Of a stretch of 64,000 nt of DNA, positions 32,350-40,915 are shown in pieces. The DNA is from Gemmatimonadota bacterium. Its GTDB lineage: Bacteria; Gemmatimonadota; Gemmatimonadetes; Gemmatimonadales; Gemmatimonadaceae. The translations under genes and the position numbers were made by a program. Location: the NCBI GenBank assembly GCA_016191225.1, contig JACPPC010000012.1, positions 45,025 to 109,024 of the forward strand. Direction: 5' to 3'. Position 1 is the stretch's first letter. Every line of letters begins with the position of its first letter. The notes under the pieces were generated by a model. That model saw nothing but the letters and a program-made list of their open reading frames with translations. It had not been told where the DNA came from and searched no databases.

Positions 32350-33390
32350 CTACCAGCCCAGCACCATCGCGAACACCAGCGGGGCCACGATGCTCGCGTC
32401 GCTCTCGATGATGAACTTGGGCGTGTCCATCGCGAGCTTCCCCCACGTGATCTTCTCGTTCGGCACCGCCCCCGAATAGGAGCCGTAGCTCGTCGTCGAG
32501 TCGGAGATCTGGCAGAAGTACCCCCACAGGGGCACCTGGGTCCGCCGCAAGTCCTGGTGCAGCATCGGCACCACGCAGATCGGGAAGTCGCCGGCGATGC
32601 CGCCCCCGACCTGGAAGAAGCCGAGCGAGTGCTTCGCCGTCAGCTCCGTGTACCACTCGGCGAGCTTCACCATGTACTCGATGCCGGTTCGCACCGTGTG
32701 CACGTTCCGGATGTGCCCCTCGATGCAGTGGCCGGCGTACATGTTGGCGAGCGTCGCGTCCTCCCACCCGGGCACGAAGATCGGGAGCTTCTTCTCGGCG
32801 GCCGCGAGGAGCCACGAGCCCTTGGGGTCGATCTGGTAGCTGTCCCTGAGCTTCCCGCCGAGGAGGATCCGGTACATGAACTCGTGCGGGAAGAGGCGCT
32901 CCCCCTTGGCGTCGGCCTTCTGCCATTCCTCGAGCACCACGGTCTCGATGCGGCGCATCGCCTCCATTTCGGGAATGCAGGTGTCGGTGACGCGGTTCAT
33001 GTGGCGGTCGAGGAGGGCCTGCTCGTCGGCGGGGGTCAGGTCGCGGTAGTGCGGTACCCGCTCGTAGAAGTCGTGGGCCACGAGGTTGAAGACGTCCTCC
33101 TCGAGGTTGGCGCCGGTGCACGAGATGCCGTGGATCTTGTCCTGGCGGATCATCTCGGCGAGGGAGAGGCCGAGCTCGGCGGTGCTCATCGCGCCGGCGA
33201 GGGTGACGAACATCTTGCCGCCGCTGGCGAGGTGGGTGTTGTAGGCCTCGGCGGCGTCGACGAGGGCGGCGGCGTTGAAGTGCCGGAAGTGGTGGCGGAC
33301 GAAGGCCGAGACGGCGCCGGTGGGCGAGGGGGCCCACGGGGCGCGCGCGGGAAGTGCCCTGGGCGCGGCAGGAGTGGCGGTGGTCGACAT
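32350..33390 (-). CDS. Deoxyhypusine synthase-like protein
   Basis: NAD-dependent aminobutyl transferase family, 346 residues. Motifs typical of deoxyhypusine synthase (DHS) run the length of the protein: FVTLAGAMSTAELGLSLAEM, GISCTGANLEEDVFNLVAHD, FPHEFMYRILLG, FFQVGGGIAGDFPICVVPML, and near the end SYGSYSGAVPNEKITWGKLA, where the Lys in WGK corresponds to the catalytic lysine of DHS. Bacteria lack eIF5A, the archaeal/eukaryotic substrate, and bacterial homologues have been linked to homospermidine-type polyamine synthesis (family knowledge); the substrate here is unknown. The ATG at 33390 follows the DHS-like N-terminus exactly and lies next to a promoter-like element. A decayed second copy is at 38300-38562. 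Confidence 0.88.
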   Translation of the reverse strand: MSTTATPAAPRALPARAPWAPSPTGAVSAFVRHHFRHFNAAALVDAAEAYNTHLASGGKMFVTLAGAMSTAELGLSLAEMIRQDKIHGISCTGANLEEDVFNLVAHDFYERVPHYRDLTPADEQALLDRHMNRVTDTCIPEMEAMRRIETVVLEEWQKADAKGERLFPHEFMYRILLGGKLRDSYQIDPKGSWLLAAAEKKLPIFVPGWEDATLANMYAGHCIEGHIRNVHTVRTGIEYMVKLAEWYTELTAKHSLGFFQVGGGIAGDFPICVVPMLHQDLRRTQVPLWGYFCQISDSTTSYGSYSGAVPNEKITWGKLAMDTPKFIIESDASIVAPLVFAMVLGW

Positions 33391-33425
33391 CGGGGAAATG
33401 TCGTCGTGGCGGTGTGGCTGGGCAA
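33391..33425 (-). promoter_or_regulatory. Promoter-like element of the deoxyhypusine-synthase-like gene
   Basis: Read on the minus strand: TTG (33425-33423), 20 bases, then GACATTTC (33402-33395), four bases before the ATG. The first base differs from TAnnTTTG. The short distance predicts a leaderless transcript. The rest of the 369-base divergent gap before susC holds no gene; it includes an imperfect hairpin near 33670-33690. Confidence 0.4.
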
Positions 33426-33759
33426 CCGAGCGGTGGCCCGGCGATCGAGCGGGACTGACGCGGGGGCGGACCGACGCCCGAATGCCGGGTTGGCCCCGGG
33501 AGCGGAGGCCACGGCCGCGCCATGATCGGTGCCGGGGACTGGCGCGGGAGCCGCATGCGCTGCGAGTATTATCCCGTAGCAAAACCTCGGTCGCTGTCCC
33601 GGTACCGGTTCTTGCGGGGTGTGCCCACACGCCGCGCGCCGACCCTCCCACCGACCTCGAGGTCGCAGGCAGGCATCATGTGGTGCCTGTCCATCTCACA
33701 TGCGCCGGTCGCCCTTCGGGCGCCCGGCGGATACTGGGGTATGTCCCCCGGAGGATCTC

Positions 33760-36700
33760 GTGCGACGACTTGATGTCAAGGCGTTGGCTATGGCCGCAGG
33801 CATGCTGCTGCTGGCGACAGGGCAAGTGCGGGCGCAGGGCGTGGCTGGAGCCATCGCCGGAACGGTCACGATCGCGGGAGCGCGAACGCCCCTCAGTGAC
33901 GTACGGGTCCAGGTTGCTGGGACCGTGCTCCAGGCGAGCACCAATGTGCGCGGCGAGTACCGGCTGGCGAATGTCCCCGCCGGGCAGCAAACCATCAGTT
34001 TCTCCCGGATTGGCTACAAGGCCGAGCGCATCCGGGTCACCGTCGTGGCCGGCCAGACCACCACGCATGACCAGGCGCTGACCGAGTCGGCGGCGAGCCT
34101 GACGCAGGTCGTCGTGACGGGGACGGCGGGCAACCAGGAGCGCCGCGCGCAGGCGGCGACGGTCGCGAGCGTTGACGCGGCGAAGCTTGTCGAGTCGGGG
34201 CCGATCTCGAGCGTGCAGGAGCTGCTGACGGCCCGCACCGCGGGCGTGTCCGTGAGCAAGTCGTCCGGTTCGGCCGGCACGGCCTCGCAGATCCGGATCC
34301 GCGGCAACTCGTCGATCTCGCTCTCCAACACGCCGCTGATCTTCGTGGACGGCATGCGCGTGTCGGAGGGGCAGCCGAGCCTTGGCGTGAACGGCCAGGT
34401 GGCGGACCGGCTGAACGACATCAGCCCCGACGACATCGAGTCGATCGAGATCGTCAAGGGGCCGGCCGCGGCGACGCTGTACGGTGCCGACGCCTCGGTG
34501 GGCGTGATCCAGATCATCACCAAGCGCGGCAAGATGGGCGCACAGAAGTTCACGCAGTCGGTGCGCAGCGAGTACGGCTTCATCGGTGCGAACTTCACGC
34601 CGCCGGACAACTGGGGCGCCTGCACGGCGGCCCTCGTGGCGCCGACGAGCGTCAACCCGCTGTGCCGCGGCAAGGCGGTGGGCGCGCTGGTATCCGACAA
34701 CCCGCTCAGGCGCACCAATGCCTTTCGCGCCGGGGTGGACCGCACCTTCGGCTGGACCGGGCGCGGCGGTGGCCAGAACTACGGGTACTTCGTCTCCGGC
34801 GGCTACGAGAGCCAGTACGGCACGCTGCCCAACAACGAGCTGACGCGCTACAACGGTCGGGTGAACTTCTCGTTCACGCCGGACCCCAAGTGGGCGCTCG
34901 ACGCCAGCGTGAGCTTCGTCCGGTCGTTCACGCAACTGCCGGACAACGACAACAACATCTACGGCTTCCTCGGGGGCGGACTGCTCGGGTCGCCGCTGTC
35001 GCGCCAGGACAACGGCCTGCCCAGTCAGGACGGCTGGTTCGGCTTCGCGCGGCAGGTGGACGCGATCACGGCCATCAAGAACTCGCTGCAGACGTCCCGC
35101 AACCTGTACTCGCTCACGGCGAACTACACGCCCGTGCCGTGGTTCACCAGCCGCCTCACGCTCGGCGGCGACATCCTGCGTGACGAGTTCACGCGCTTCT
35201 TCCCGAAGAACGCGGTCGGCCAGTACGCCGCCGCGCTCAACGGCGGGTCGAATTCCCAGACGCGCCAGGGATTCGACCGCTTCACCCTGGATTACCTCGG
35301 GAACGTGCGCAGCGAGTGGGGCTCCGAGCGGCAGTGGGAGACCAACGTGTCGTTCGGCGCCCAGACCATCGCCTCGCGCACGGAAAGCATCGGCGCGACG
35401 GGTGTGGGGTTCGTGGTCAACTCGAACCCCACGGTCGGCTCGGCGTCCAGCACGTCCGGCAGCCAGGACTACGGCGAACAGACGCAGTTCGGGCTCCTCG
35501 GGCAGGTGCAGGTCGGGTACCGGAACAAGATCTTCGTGCAGCTCGCGAATCGCATCGACCGGTTCTCGTCGTTCGGCCGGCCCAACGACGCCTTCCTGCT
35601 GCCGAAGATCGGCGTCACCTACACGCTCTCCGAGGAGCGGTGGTTCAAGCTGCCCTGGGTGAGTGACTTCCGGGTTCGCGCGGCCTACGGCGAGACCGGC
35701 CGGACGCCGGGCGCCGGCGCGGCCCTCACGACCTTCATCGCCGCCCCGTACGCGATCTCGGCGACGACATCGGCGGCCGGCGCCGTGCCGAACAACCCCG
35801 GCAACACGAACCTCAAGGCCGAGCGCGGCACGGAGTTCGAGGCGGGGGCCGACTGGTCGATGTTCCGCAATCGCGTGAACTTCGAGCTGACCGGCTTCTA
35901 CAAGGTGACGAAGGACCTCCTGCTGCAGGTGCCGCTGCCCCCGTCGCTCGGGTACCGCAGCAACCCGTTCCGGAACATCGGCGAAGTGATGAACCGGGGG
36001 GTCGAGTTCACCGTCAACGCGCAGATGCTGCGCATGCGTGACGTGCAGTGGGACATGCGCTACAGCATGAACACCCTCACCAACCGCCTGAACAGCCTCA
36101 GCAACGACCAGGGGACCGTCGCGCCATTCTTCGTTGGCAATGTGGGCCGCATGATCCCCGGGTACCAGCTTGGCGTGATGAGCAGCAAGCGGATCCTGGC
36201 GATCAACCCGACCACGGGGGTCGTCACGGTCGACAGCGTCTTCTCGCCGATCAACAACGTGCTGCCGACGTTCGAGGCGTCGCTGTACAACACCTTCCGG
36301 CTCGGCAAGTACGTGCAGGTCGCGTTCTCCATCGACACCAAGCGGGACTTCGGCGTCTACAACCTCACCGACTACTTCCGCGAGACGCAGGTGGTGCGGA
36401 GCGCGCGCCGCCTGGTTCCCGGCGCGGTGTCGGCGTTCGAGTGGCAGCGCCGGTACGGCAACCCGAACCCGGGAACGCCCGCCTTCGTGCAGCTCGGCGG
36501 CGCCGCGACCACGGTCGCCGAGGTGCGCGAGGCCTTCATCCAGCCGGGCGACTTCACCCGCATCCGCGAGCTCTCGACCACGCTCACGCTGCCGGCCAGC
36601 TGGACGAACCGGATCGGCGCCTCGAGTGCCGCGTTCACGATCGCCTTCCAGAACCTGATGCTCTTCTCCAATTACCAGGGGGCCGATCCGGAGGTGCTGA

Positions 36701-36789
36701 CCAACATCGCCAGCCAGTTCGACCGGGCGGAATTCCTGACCGTTCCCACGCCGCGGCGCGTCATCATGCGCCTCAACCTCTCCTTCTGA
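33760..36789 (+). CDS. SusC/RagA-family TonB-dependent outer membrane transporter
   Basis: Outer membrane active-import barrel, 1009 residues. The GTG at 33760 has GGAGG five bases upstream and opens on a signal peptide (ALAMAAGMLLLATGQVRAQG). A carboxypeptidase-regulatory-like Ig fold follows (GTVTIAGARTPLSDVRVQV to about residue 110), then the TonB-dependent plug (SVQELLTARTAGVSV, QIRIRGNSSIS, NTPLIFVDGMRV, IESIEIVKGPAAATLYG) and a C-terminal beta barrel ending in a typical aromatic residue (RVIMRLNLSF). It is coupled with a SusD-like lipoprotein 11 bases downstream. Such pairs import glycans, peptides or other bulky nutrients; no polysaccharide-degrading enzymes lie nearby, so the substrate is unknown. 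Confidence 0.95.
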   Translation: MRRLDVKALAMAAGMLLLATGQVRAQGVAGAIAGTVTIAGARTPLSDVRVQVAGTVLQASTNVRGEYRLANVPAGQQTISFSRIGYKAERIRVTVVAGQTTTHDQALTESAASLTQVVVTGTAGNQERRAQAATVASVDAAKLVESGPISSVQELLTARTAGVSVSKSSGSAGTASQIRIRGNSSISLSNTPLIFVDGMRVSEGQPSLGVNGQVADRLNDISPDDIESIEIVKGPAAATLYGADASVGVIQIITKRGKMGAQKFTQSVRSEYGFIGANFTPPDNWGACTAALVAPTSVNPLCRGKAVGALVSDNPLRRTNAFRAGVDRTFGWTGRGGGQNYGYFVSGGYESQYGTLPNNELTRYNGRVNFSFTPDPKWALDASVSFVRSFTQLPDNDNNIYGFLGGGLLGSPLSRQDNGLPSQDGWFGFARQVDAITAIKNSLQTSRNLYSLTANYTPVPWFTSRLTLGGDILRDEFTRFFPKNAVGQYAAALNGGSNSQTRQGFDRFTLDYLGNVRSEWGSERQWETNVSFGAQTIASRTESIGATGVGFVVNSNPTVGSASSTSGSQDYGEQTQFGLLGQVQVGYRNKIFVQLANRIDRFSSFGRPNDAFLLPKIGVTYTLSEERWFKLPWVSDFRVRAAYGETGRTPGAGAALTTFIAAPYAISATTSAAGAVPNNPGNTNLKAERGTEFEAGADWSMFRNRVNFELTGFYKVTKDLLLQVPLPPSLGYRSNPFRNIGEVMNRGVEFTVNAQMLRMRDVQWDMRYSMNTLTNRLNSLSNDQGTVAPFFVGNVGRMIPGYQLGVMSSKRILAINPTTGVVTVDSVFSPINNVLPTFEASLYNTFRLGKYVQVAFSIDTKRDFGVYNLTDYFRETQVVRSARRLVPGAVSAFEWQRRYGNPNPGTPAFVQLGGAATTVAEVREAFIQPGDFTRIRELSTTLTLPASWTNRIGASSAAFTIAFQNLMLFSNYQGADPEVLTNIASQFDRAEFLTVPTPRRVIMRLNLSF

Positions 36790-36800
36790 GCGAGGCCACC

Positions 36801-38081
36801 ATGCCAACCCGTCTGATGGCCCGCGCGCGCCGCGCCGTCGCCGTCGCCGTCCTCATGGCCGGTGCCAGTTGCACCGAGTTCCTGACCGTTCCCAACCCCA
36901 CCGTCATCGACGCGGGGGCCATCAATCCCTCCACCGACGCGGCCACGCTGGCGAACTCGGCCCAGCAGAACTTCGCCACGTCGTACGGGCTCATGATCAT
37001 GTACTCGTCGTGGTTCACCGGCGAGACGCAGGTCGCGGAGACCTTCCCGACCCGCAACGAGTTCGGGCGCCGGGATGTCGTCAACACCAACACCTCGCTC
37101 AACGCCGACGTCTGGTCGCCCCTCTCCCAGACGCTGTCGGCGGCGCGCTTCGTGCTCGGGCTCTCCCTGCCCACGCCGACCACGAACCTGATCCGGGCAC
37201 AGGCCGCGCTCTTCTCCGCGTACGGCTTCGTGTTCATGGCCGAGGACTTCTGCGGCGGCACGGTCGGCTCCGGGCCGCTGCTCTCCACGGCGGCGATGCT
37301 CGACTCCGCGAGGGACAACTTCACGCTCGCGATCACCATCTCCCGGGCCGCCGCCGCGGTGGCCGGTGCGCCGGCGGCAGCGGTGACCCTCGCCAACCAG
37401 TACGCCAACATCGGGTTCGTCGGACGGGCGAGGGCGCAGCTGCAGGCGGGGCGCAAGCCGGAGGCCGCGCAGGACGCCGACTCGGTGTCCGCCGGGTTCT
37501 CGTTCAGCCTGCCGTACGTCGACGACCTGTCCAACCGGACCCGGCTGTCGAACACCATGCATCAGTTCACCCGCGACCGCGGTTCGATCATGGTCGCACC
37601 CGCGTATCGCACCGCCGACCTTCGCGTCCGGTGGGTCGATGGCGCCACGCTCGGCTTCTCGGCCCAGGACGCGTCGAGCGGCACGTTCTTCGTGCAGCGC
37701 AAGTACACCGGCTACGCCGACCCCATCCGGCTCGCCAGCAAGCTCGAGACGGACTACATCCGTGCCGAGGCGACGGGTTCGACGGTGGAAATGACCAACC
37801 TGATCAACGCGCGCCGGACCGCGGGAGGGCTCACCGCCTACGCGGGGCCCACCGACCCGGCAAGCCTGCTCACGGAGCTCATGAACCAGAAGGCGTTTGA
37901 CTTCTACCTCGAGGGAAAGCGCCTCGGCGACCTGCGACGGATCCCGTCGTCGATCACCAACCTGCCGGTTCCGGGGGCGACGTACTTCAAGGGCGGCTTC
38001 CCGCCGAACGGCAGCCGCGTCTGCTATCCGATCCCGAACGTCGAGACCGACAACAATCCGTTCCGTCCGTCAACGCCCTGA
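36801..38081 (+). CDS. SusD/RagB-family nutrient-binding outer membrane lipoprotein
   Basis: Surface lipoprotein that caps the SusC barrel and binds substrate, 426 residues. The lipobox MAGASC leads to CTEFLTVPNPTVID, a classic SusD start. The helical TPR-like body includes ALFSAYGFVFMAEDFCGGTVG, VTLANQYANIGFVGRARAQL and the C-terminal signature LMNQKAFDFYLEGKRLGDLRR, ending in a typical short tail (YPIPNVETDNNPF). It directly follows susC and has the same orientation. Confidence 0.93.
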   Translation: MPTRLMARARRAVAVAVLMAGASCTEFLTVPNPTVIDAGAINPSTDAATLANSAQQNFATSYGLMIMYSSWFTGETQVAETFPTRNEFGRRDVVNTNTSLNADVWSPLSQTLSAARFVLGLSLPTPTTNLIRAQAALFSAYGFVFMAEDFCGGTVGSGPLLSTAAMLDSARDNFTLAITISRAAAAVAGAPAAAVTLANQYANIGFVGRARAQLQAGRKPEAAQDADSVSAGFSFSLPYVDDLSNRTRLSNTMHQFTRDRGSIMVAPAYRTADLRVRWVDGATLGFSAQDASSGTFFVQRKYTGYADPIRLASKLETDYIRAEATGSTVEMTNLINARRTAGGLTAYAGPTDPASLLTELMNQKAFDFYLEGKRLGDLRRIPSSITNLPVPGATYFKGGFPPNGSRVCYPIPNVETDNNPFRPSTP

Positions 38082-38299
38082 TCGCCAAGGACGCGGAGGC
38101 GGCTGGGCCGGGCGTGGTTCGCGAGAGCGGGCCACGCCCGGTCGCTTTCGGGCAGGTGCTCCCGCCCTCTCGTCCCACGTCCACCTCCGCCCGCGGCCCG
38201 GCGAGCACCTGTCCGGACTCCCCGCCGGCCCGGCACATGGGCACAGCGGGCCCTCGGCGGATCGCCGGTCGGGGGTTGTGCGGCACCATCGCCATCAGC

Positions 38300-38562
38300 G
38301 CCGGGCATCGCTCGGCGAACTTCATCATGCGCTCGATCCCGGTTCACACCGCGAGCATGTTCCTGAGGATGGCCTGCTCGGCGGCGGCGGCCAGGCCGCG
38401 GAAACGGGGGGCGCGCTCGTCGTCGTCGTGCGCCACGCGGTTGATCGCGTCCTCGGCGAGGGAGAGCCGGACGCGGTGCCCGACGAAGGCGGGCCCGTCG
38501 TCGACGGGGCCCAGCAGGCGCGCGCGGGAGATGCCCTCGGCGCGGCGGGAGCGACGGTGGTC
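38300..38562 (-). pseudogene. Decayed fragment of a second deoxyhypusine synthase-like gene
   Basis: Within the 530-base gap after susD, the minus strand keeps three colinear pieces of the gene at 32350-33390. Its N-terminus survives as APAAPRASPARACWAPSTTG (intact copy APAAPRALPARAPWAPSPTG). Then LSLAEDAINRVAHDDDERAP with FRGLAAAAEQAIL corresponds to LSLAE and EDVFNLVAHDFYERVP with DEQALL, but lacks about 20 intervening residues. Last, RNMLAV, a stop codon, then TGIERMMKFAE corresponds to RNVHTVRTGIEYMVKLAE. The pieces lie in different frames and large parts are missing, so no product can be made. Flanking sequence out to 38082 and 38612 shows no gene. Confidence 0.75.
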
Positions 38563-38612
38563 GTCCTGCGGTAATCGTGCGCCCTCGGGACGTCAGGGCA
38601 AACGCGAGCGGG

Positions 38613-39974
38613 TCACGGACGAAACGGCAGCGCGAGCGACACAGCAGACGGAGAGAGCTGACGGTCCGATTCGACCGTGAAGTCGAACGTGCGAAGGACC
38701 AAGACCCTACCCGCCCGATCGAATGGTTCGCTCGCCATCGACTCAAGTCCCGTTGTCACGAGAAGTCGCGTTCCATCCGCGCTCAGTGAGACCGCGTTGA
38801 CCGGGACGGGACTTGCGGAGCTCGACGGAATCGGGATGTCCGGCAGGCGCGCGAGCGACGTGGAGTAGTGCAGCAGGCGACTTCCTGGGGCGCCGCCACC
38901 GGCCGAGCGATAGTCGTTCATGATGATGGAGCCGTCTTCATGCAGAACGACCGGAAGTCCGAAGACAGGCACATCTACAGCTGAATCGGCCAGCATGGAC
39001 GCGCAGTCGAGTCGCACCAGGCGTGTGCCGGCAAGCGCGAACGCGACGCCGCCCGACGGACCCTGCACGAACTTCCCCGAACCGGAGTACAGATGCGGGA
39101 GCTCTGCCACGAAAACCCGCCGGACGACGCTTGACGTTGCCGCATTGACGAAGAACGCCCACACGGTGTCCGGGCGGGCGGACAGGCCGGGGCCAGCGGC
39201 GTTGCCGCTGGCGTCGACCGCGAGCACGACCGCTGTTGCGCCGACTCCCGCGCCACAGTTACCAGCCGGTGCGACATGGAGGATCTGGCGCGCTCCCAGG
39301 GTGAGTGTCGCCAGGACACGCCGACTGGTGAGTGAAACAGTGGCGAGCGCGGCGCCGGACACGGGAAACCAAGTCGCCATCGTGACCGTCGTCCCCAAAC
39401 TGTCGATCAAACCGATCGCGGCCGCGTGGGCAAATGCGGAATCGGGGGGACTGCTTCCGAAGTCAGCGAACGTGTACTCGGCGACGGCAGCGCTGCGACC
39501 GGGTTCGATTGCGCGCACACCGATTACGGCCGCGCCAAAGCGCCATTGCCACAACCGCCGACGTTGAGACTGCTCCTGAACGAATTGCCAATTCTCGACG
39601 GTGGGTGAAGCGGCCGACCGAAGCACTCTCGCCGAGTCGAGAGCAATCCAGGTTGTAACGCTCTGGCCTGCAGTGAGAACGGAACTGAACCGGGTCGCCG
39701 CACCCCACGCCTCCTCGGAGAATTCCGCGCTCGTCGGGGACGAACAAGCGAACAAATGAGCGGACGTTCCCAGACACGCGATGACCACGGCGAATCGCCA
39801 TACGGACGCGCGCGCCAGATGCAGGCGGCGCAGCCGCCGACGTTCCGTTGAAGCTCCACCGGATGCCCGCCCCCCATCCTGGCAATCGCCATACGTCAGC
39901 GTCGTCGTGACGACACCTTGCGTCGAGTCGCCACAAGCCACACGCGCCTGACTGCTGACACCGGAAACGTCCAT
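38613..39974 (-). CDS. Putative lipoprotein of unknown function in lower-GC segment
   Basis: 453 residues if started at the ATG at 39974. A hydrophobic segment with a lipobox-like end (VVIACLGTSAHLFACSSP) lies at about residues 61-79, unusually far in, so the true start may be a missed alternative codon or the N-terminus may be odd. The rest is beta-rich, with Thr/Ser/Val strands and propeller-like turns (VVLAVDASGNAAGPG, GTRLVRLDCASML, VVLHEDGSIIMNDYR, VSLSADGTRLLVTTGLES). One Cys pair (GNCGAG, LDCASM) is visible. Base composition is clearly lower in GC than the neighbours (34 of 60 G or C in one sampled line). It lies 18 bases after the next gene upstream. Family not recognised. Confidence 0.6.
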   Translation of the reverse strand: MDVSGVSSQARVACGDSTQGVVTTTLTYGDCQDGGRASGGASTERRRLRRLHLARASVWRFAVVIACLGTSAHLFACSSPTSAEFSEEAWGAATRFSSVLTAGQSVTTWIALDSARVLRSAASPTVENWQFVQEQSQRRRLWQWRFGAAVIGVRAIEPGRSAAVAEYTFADFGSSPPDSAFAHAAAIGLIDSLGTTVTMATWFPVSGAALATVSLTSRRVLATLTLGARQILHVAPAGNCGAGVGATAVVLAVDASGNAAGPGLSARPDTVWAFFVNAATSSVVRRVFVAELPHLYSGSGKFVQGPSGGVAFALAGTRLVRLDCASMLADSAVDVPVFGLPVVLHEDGSIIMNDYRSAGGGAPGSRLLHYSTSLARLPDIPIPSSSASPVPVNAVSLSADGTRLLVTTGLESMASEPFDRAGRVLVLRTFDFTVESDRQLSPSAVSLALPFRP

Positions 39975-39992
39975 CTCGGTTTCCCCTGGGGA

Positions 39993-40592
39993 TCAGTTCG
40001 AGACGGCGCCCGACTTGTCCATGGCGGTCACTCCGAGCACGCAGGAGAGTCGGCCTGGGTAGGCCACGGGCTTGATGTCTCCACCCCTTCGATTCGAGGG
40101 GATTTCAACGATGAAGACTGCCACGGTTCCGCGGCCGCCGCGGCCGCCTCCGCGTGCACGCTGCAGGCCGCTGCTCACGAAGTCTTTGCCCGCATAATAC
40201 GGATCGGAGTACCACAAGCTTATGCTGAGCACGTCCGCTTGACCAATCTGCCAGGCCCGATCGGTCGCCGCGACCGAGGCCGGCGAGAGACGCGTCCCTC
40301 GCGCTGACCCCATCATGGATCGCTCGCTCGCGATGCCGATTCCGGCTCGCCGCATGACAGCGCGCACCGAGTCCAAGGCGGCGCTTGTCGGGGCGAGCAC
40401 AATGAGCCGAGACCTGTCCCGCCGTAGGCGCGCCGCGCGGCCTTCGACTCGGTACTCGCTCCACTCCGACGCTTCGGCAAGGGCGGACTTCGTTGTCCCA
40501 GGCGCTAGCGTAGGCCGTGGTGAATCGCTGGTGCATGCTAGTGCCGCGGCCAACGCTCCGACAATGCTCCACCTGAGCCAAGTGTGTGCCAT
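39993..40592 (-). CDS. Putative lipoprotein of unknown function
   Basis: 199 residues with a clear lipoprotein signal (WSIVGALAAALACTSDSP). The middle region EGRAARLRRDRSRLIVLAP, then SAALDSVRAVMRRAGI, looks like a small alpha/beta unit. It is followed by a Gly/Arg-rich stretch (RARGGGRGGRGTVAVFIVEI) and a C-terminus with one Cys (GRLSCVLGVTAMD). No family recognised. It forms a two-gene unit with the downstream lipoprotein and shares its lower GC. The 323-base divergent gap up to 40915 has no gene; it contains AT-richer sequence (ATTCGTGACATTATGG near 40791) that may include promoters for either side. Confidence 0.6.
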   Translation of the reverse strand: MAHTWLRWSIVGALAAALACTSDSPRPTLAPGTTKSALAEASEWSEYRVEGRAARLRRDRSRLIVLAPTSAALDSVRAVMRRAGIGIASERSMMGSARGTRLSPASVAATDRAWQIGQADVLSISLWYSDPYYAGKDFVSSGLQRARGGGRGGRGTVAVFIVEIPSNRRGGDIKPVAYPGRLSCVLGVTAMDKSGAVSN

Positions 40593-40915
40593 GTTGAGTA
40601 CTCCGGTGAATGCGAGTTAGCCGTCAGCGCCGGAAAGGGATCGGTGCCCGGAGCGCACTTGCGCGCCCTCACTCGGTCCCATGTTGGGCCGGTCTCGACC
40701 CTGGCTTGGCGCCGCGTTCCGGACCCCCGTCGGCCCGCTTGGTGCGTGCCGCACTATTCCACCCCTACCCGTGGCGCGAAAGGGCCGATTCGTGACATTA
40801 TGGTGAAGTCTTCTGGCATTCTCGCCCCGCTGCCCTCGGTTCGTCACCGCATCGGCGGATTCGCCTGCTTTCGCAGTTCGTCCCGTCGTATCACCGCGCG
40901 CCTTCGGTCCATCGC

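Noticed and set aside
38114..38680. Open frames of 188 and 240 codons in the gap after susD
   Set aside because: Their translations are Arg/Ser/Pro filler, and the DNA aligns to a decayed copy of the deoxyhypusine-synthase-like gene in other frames.
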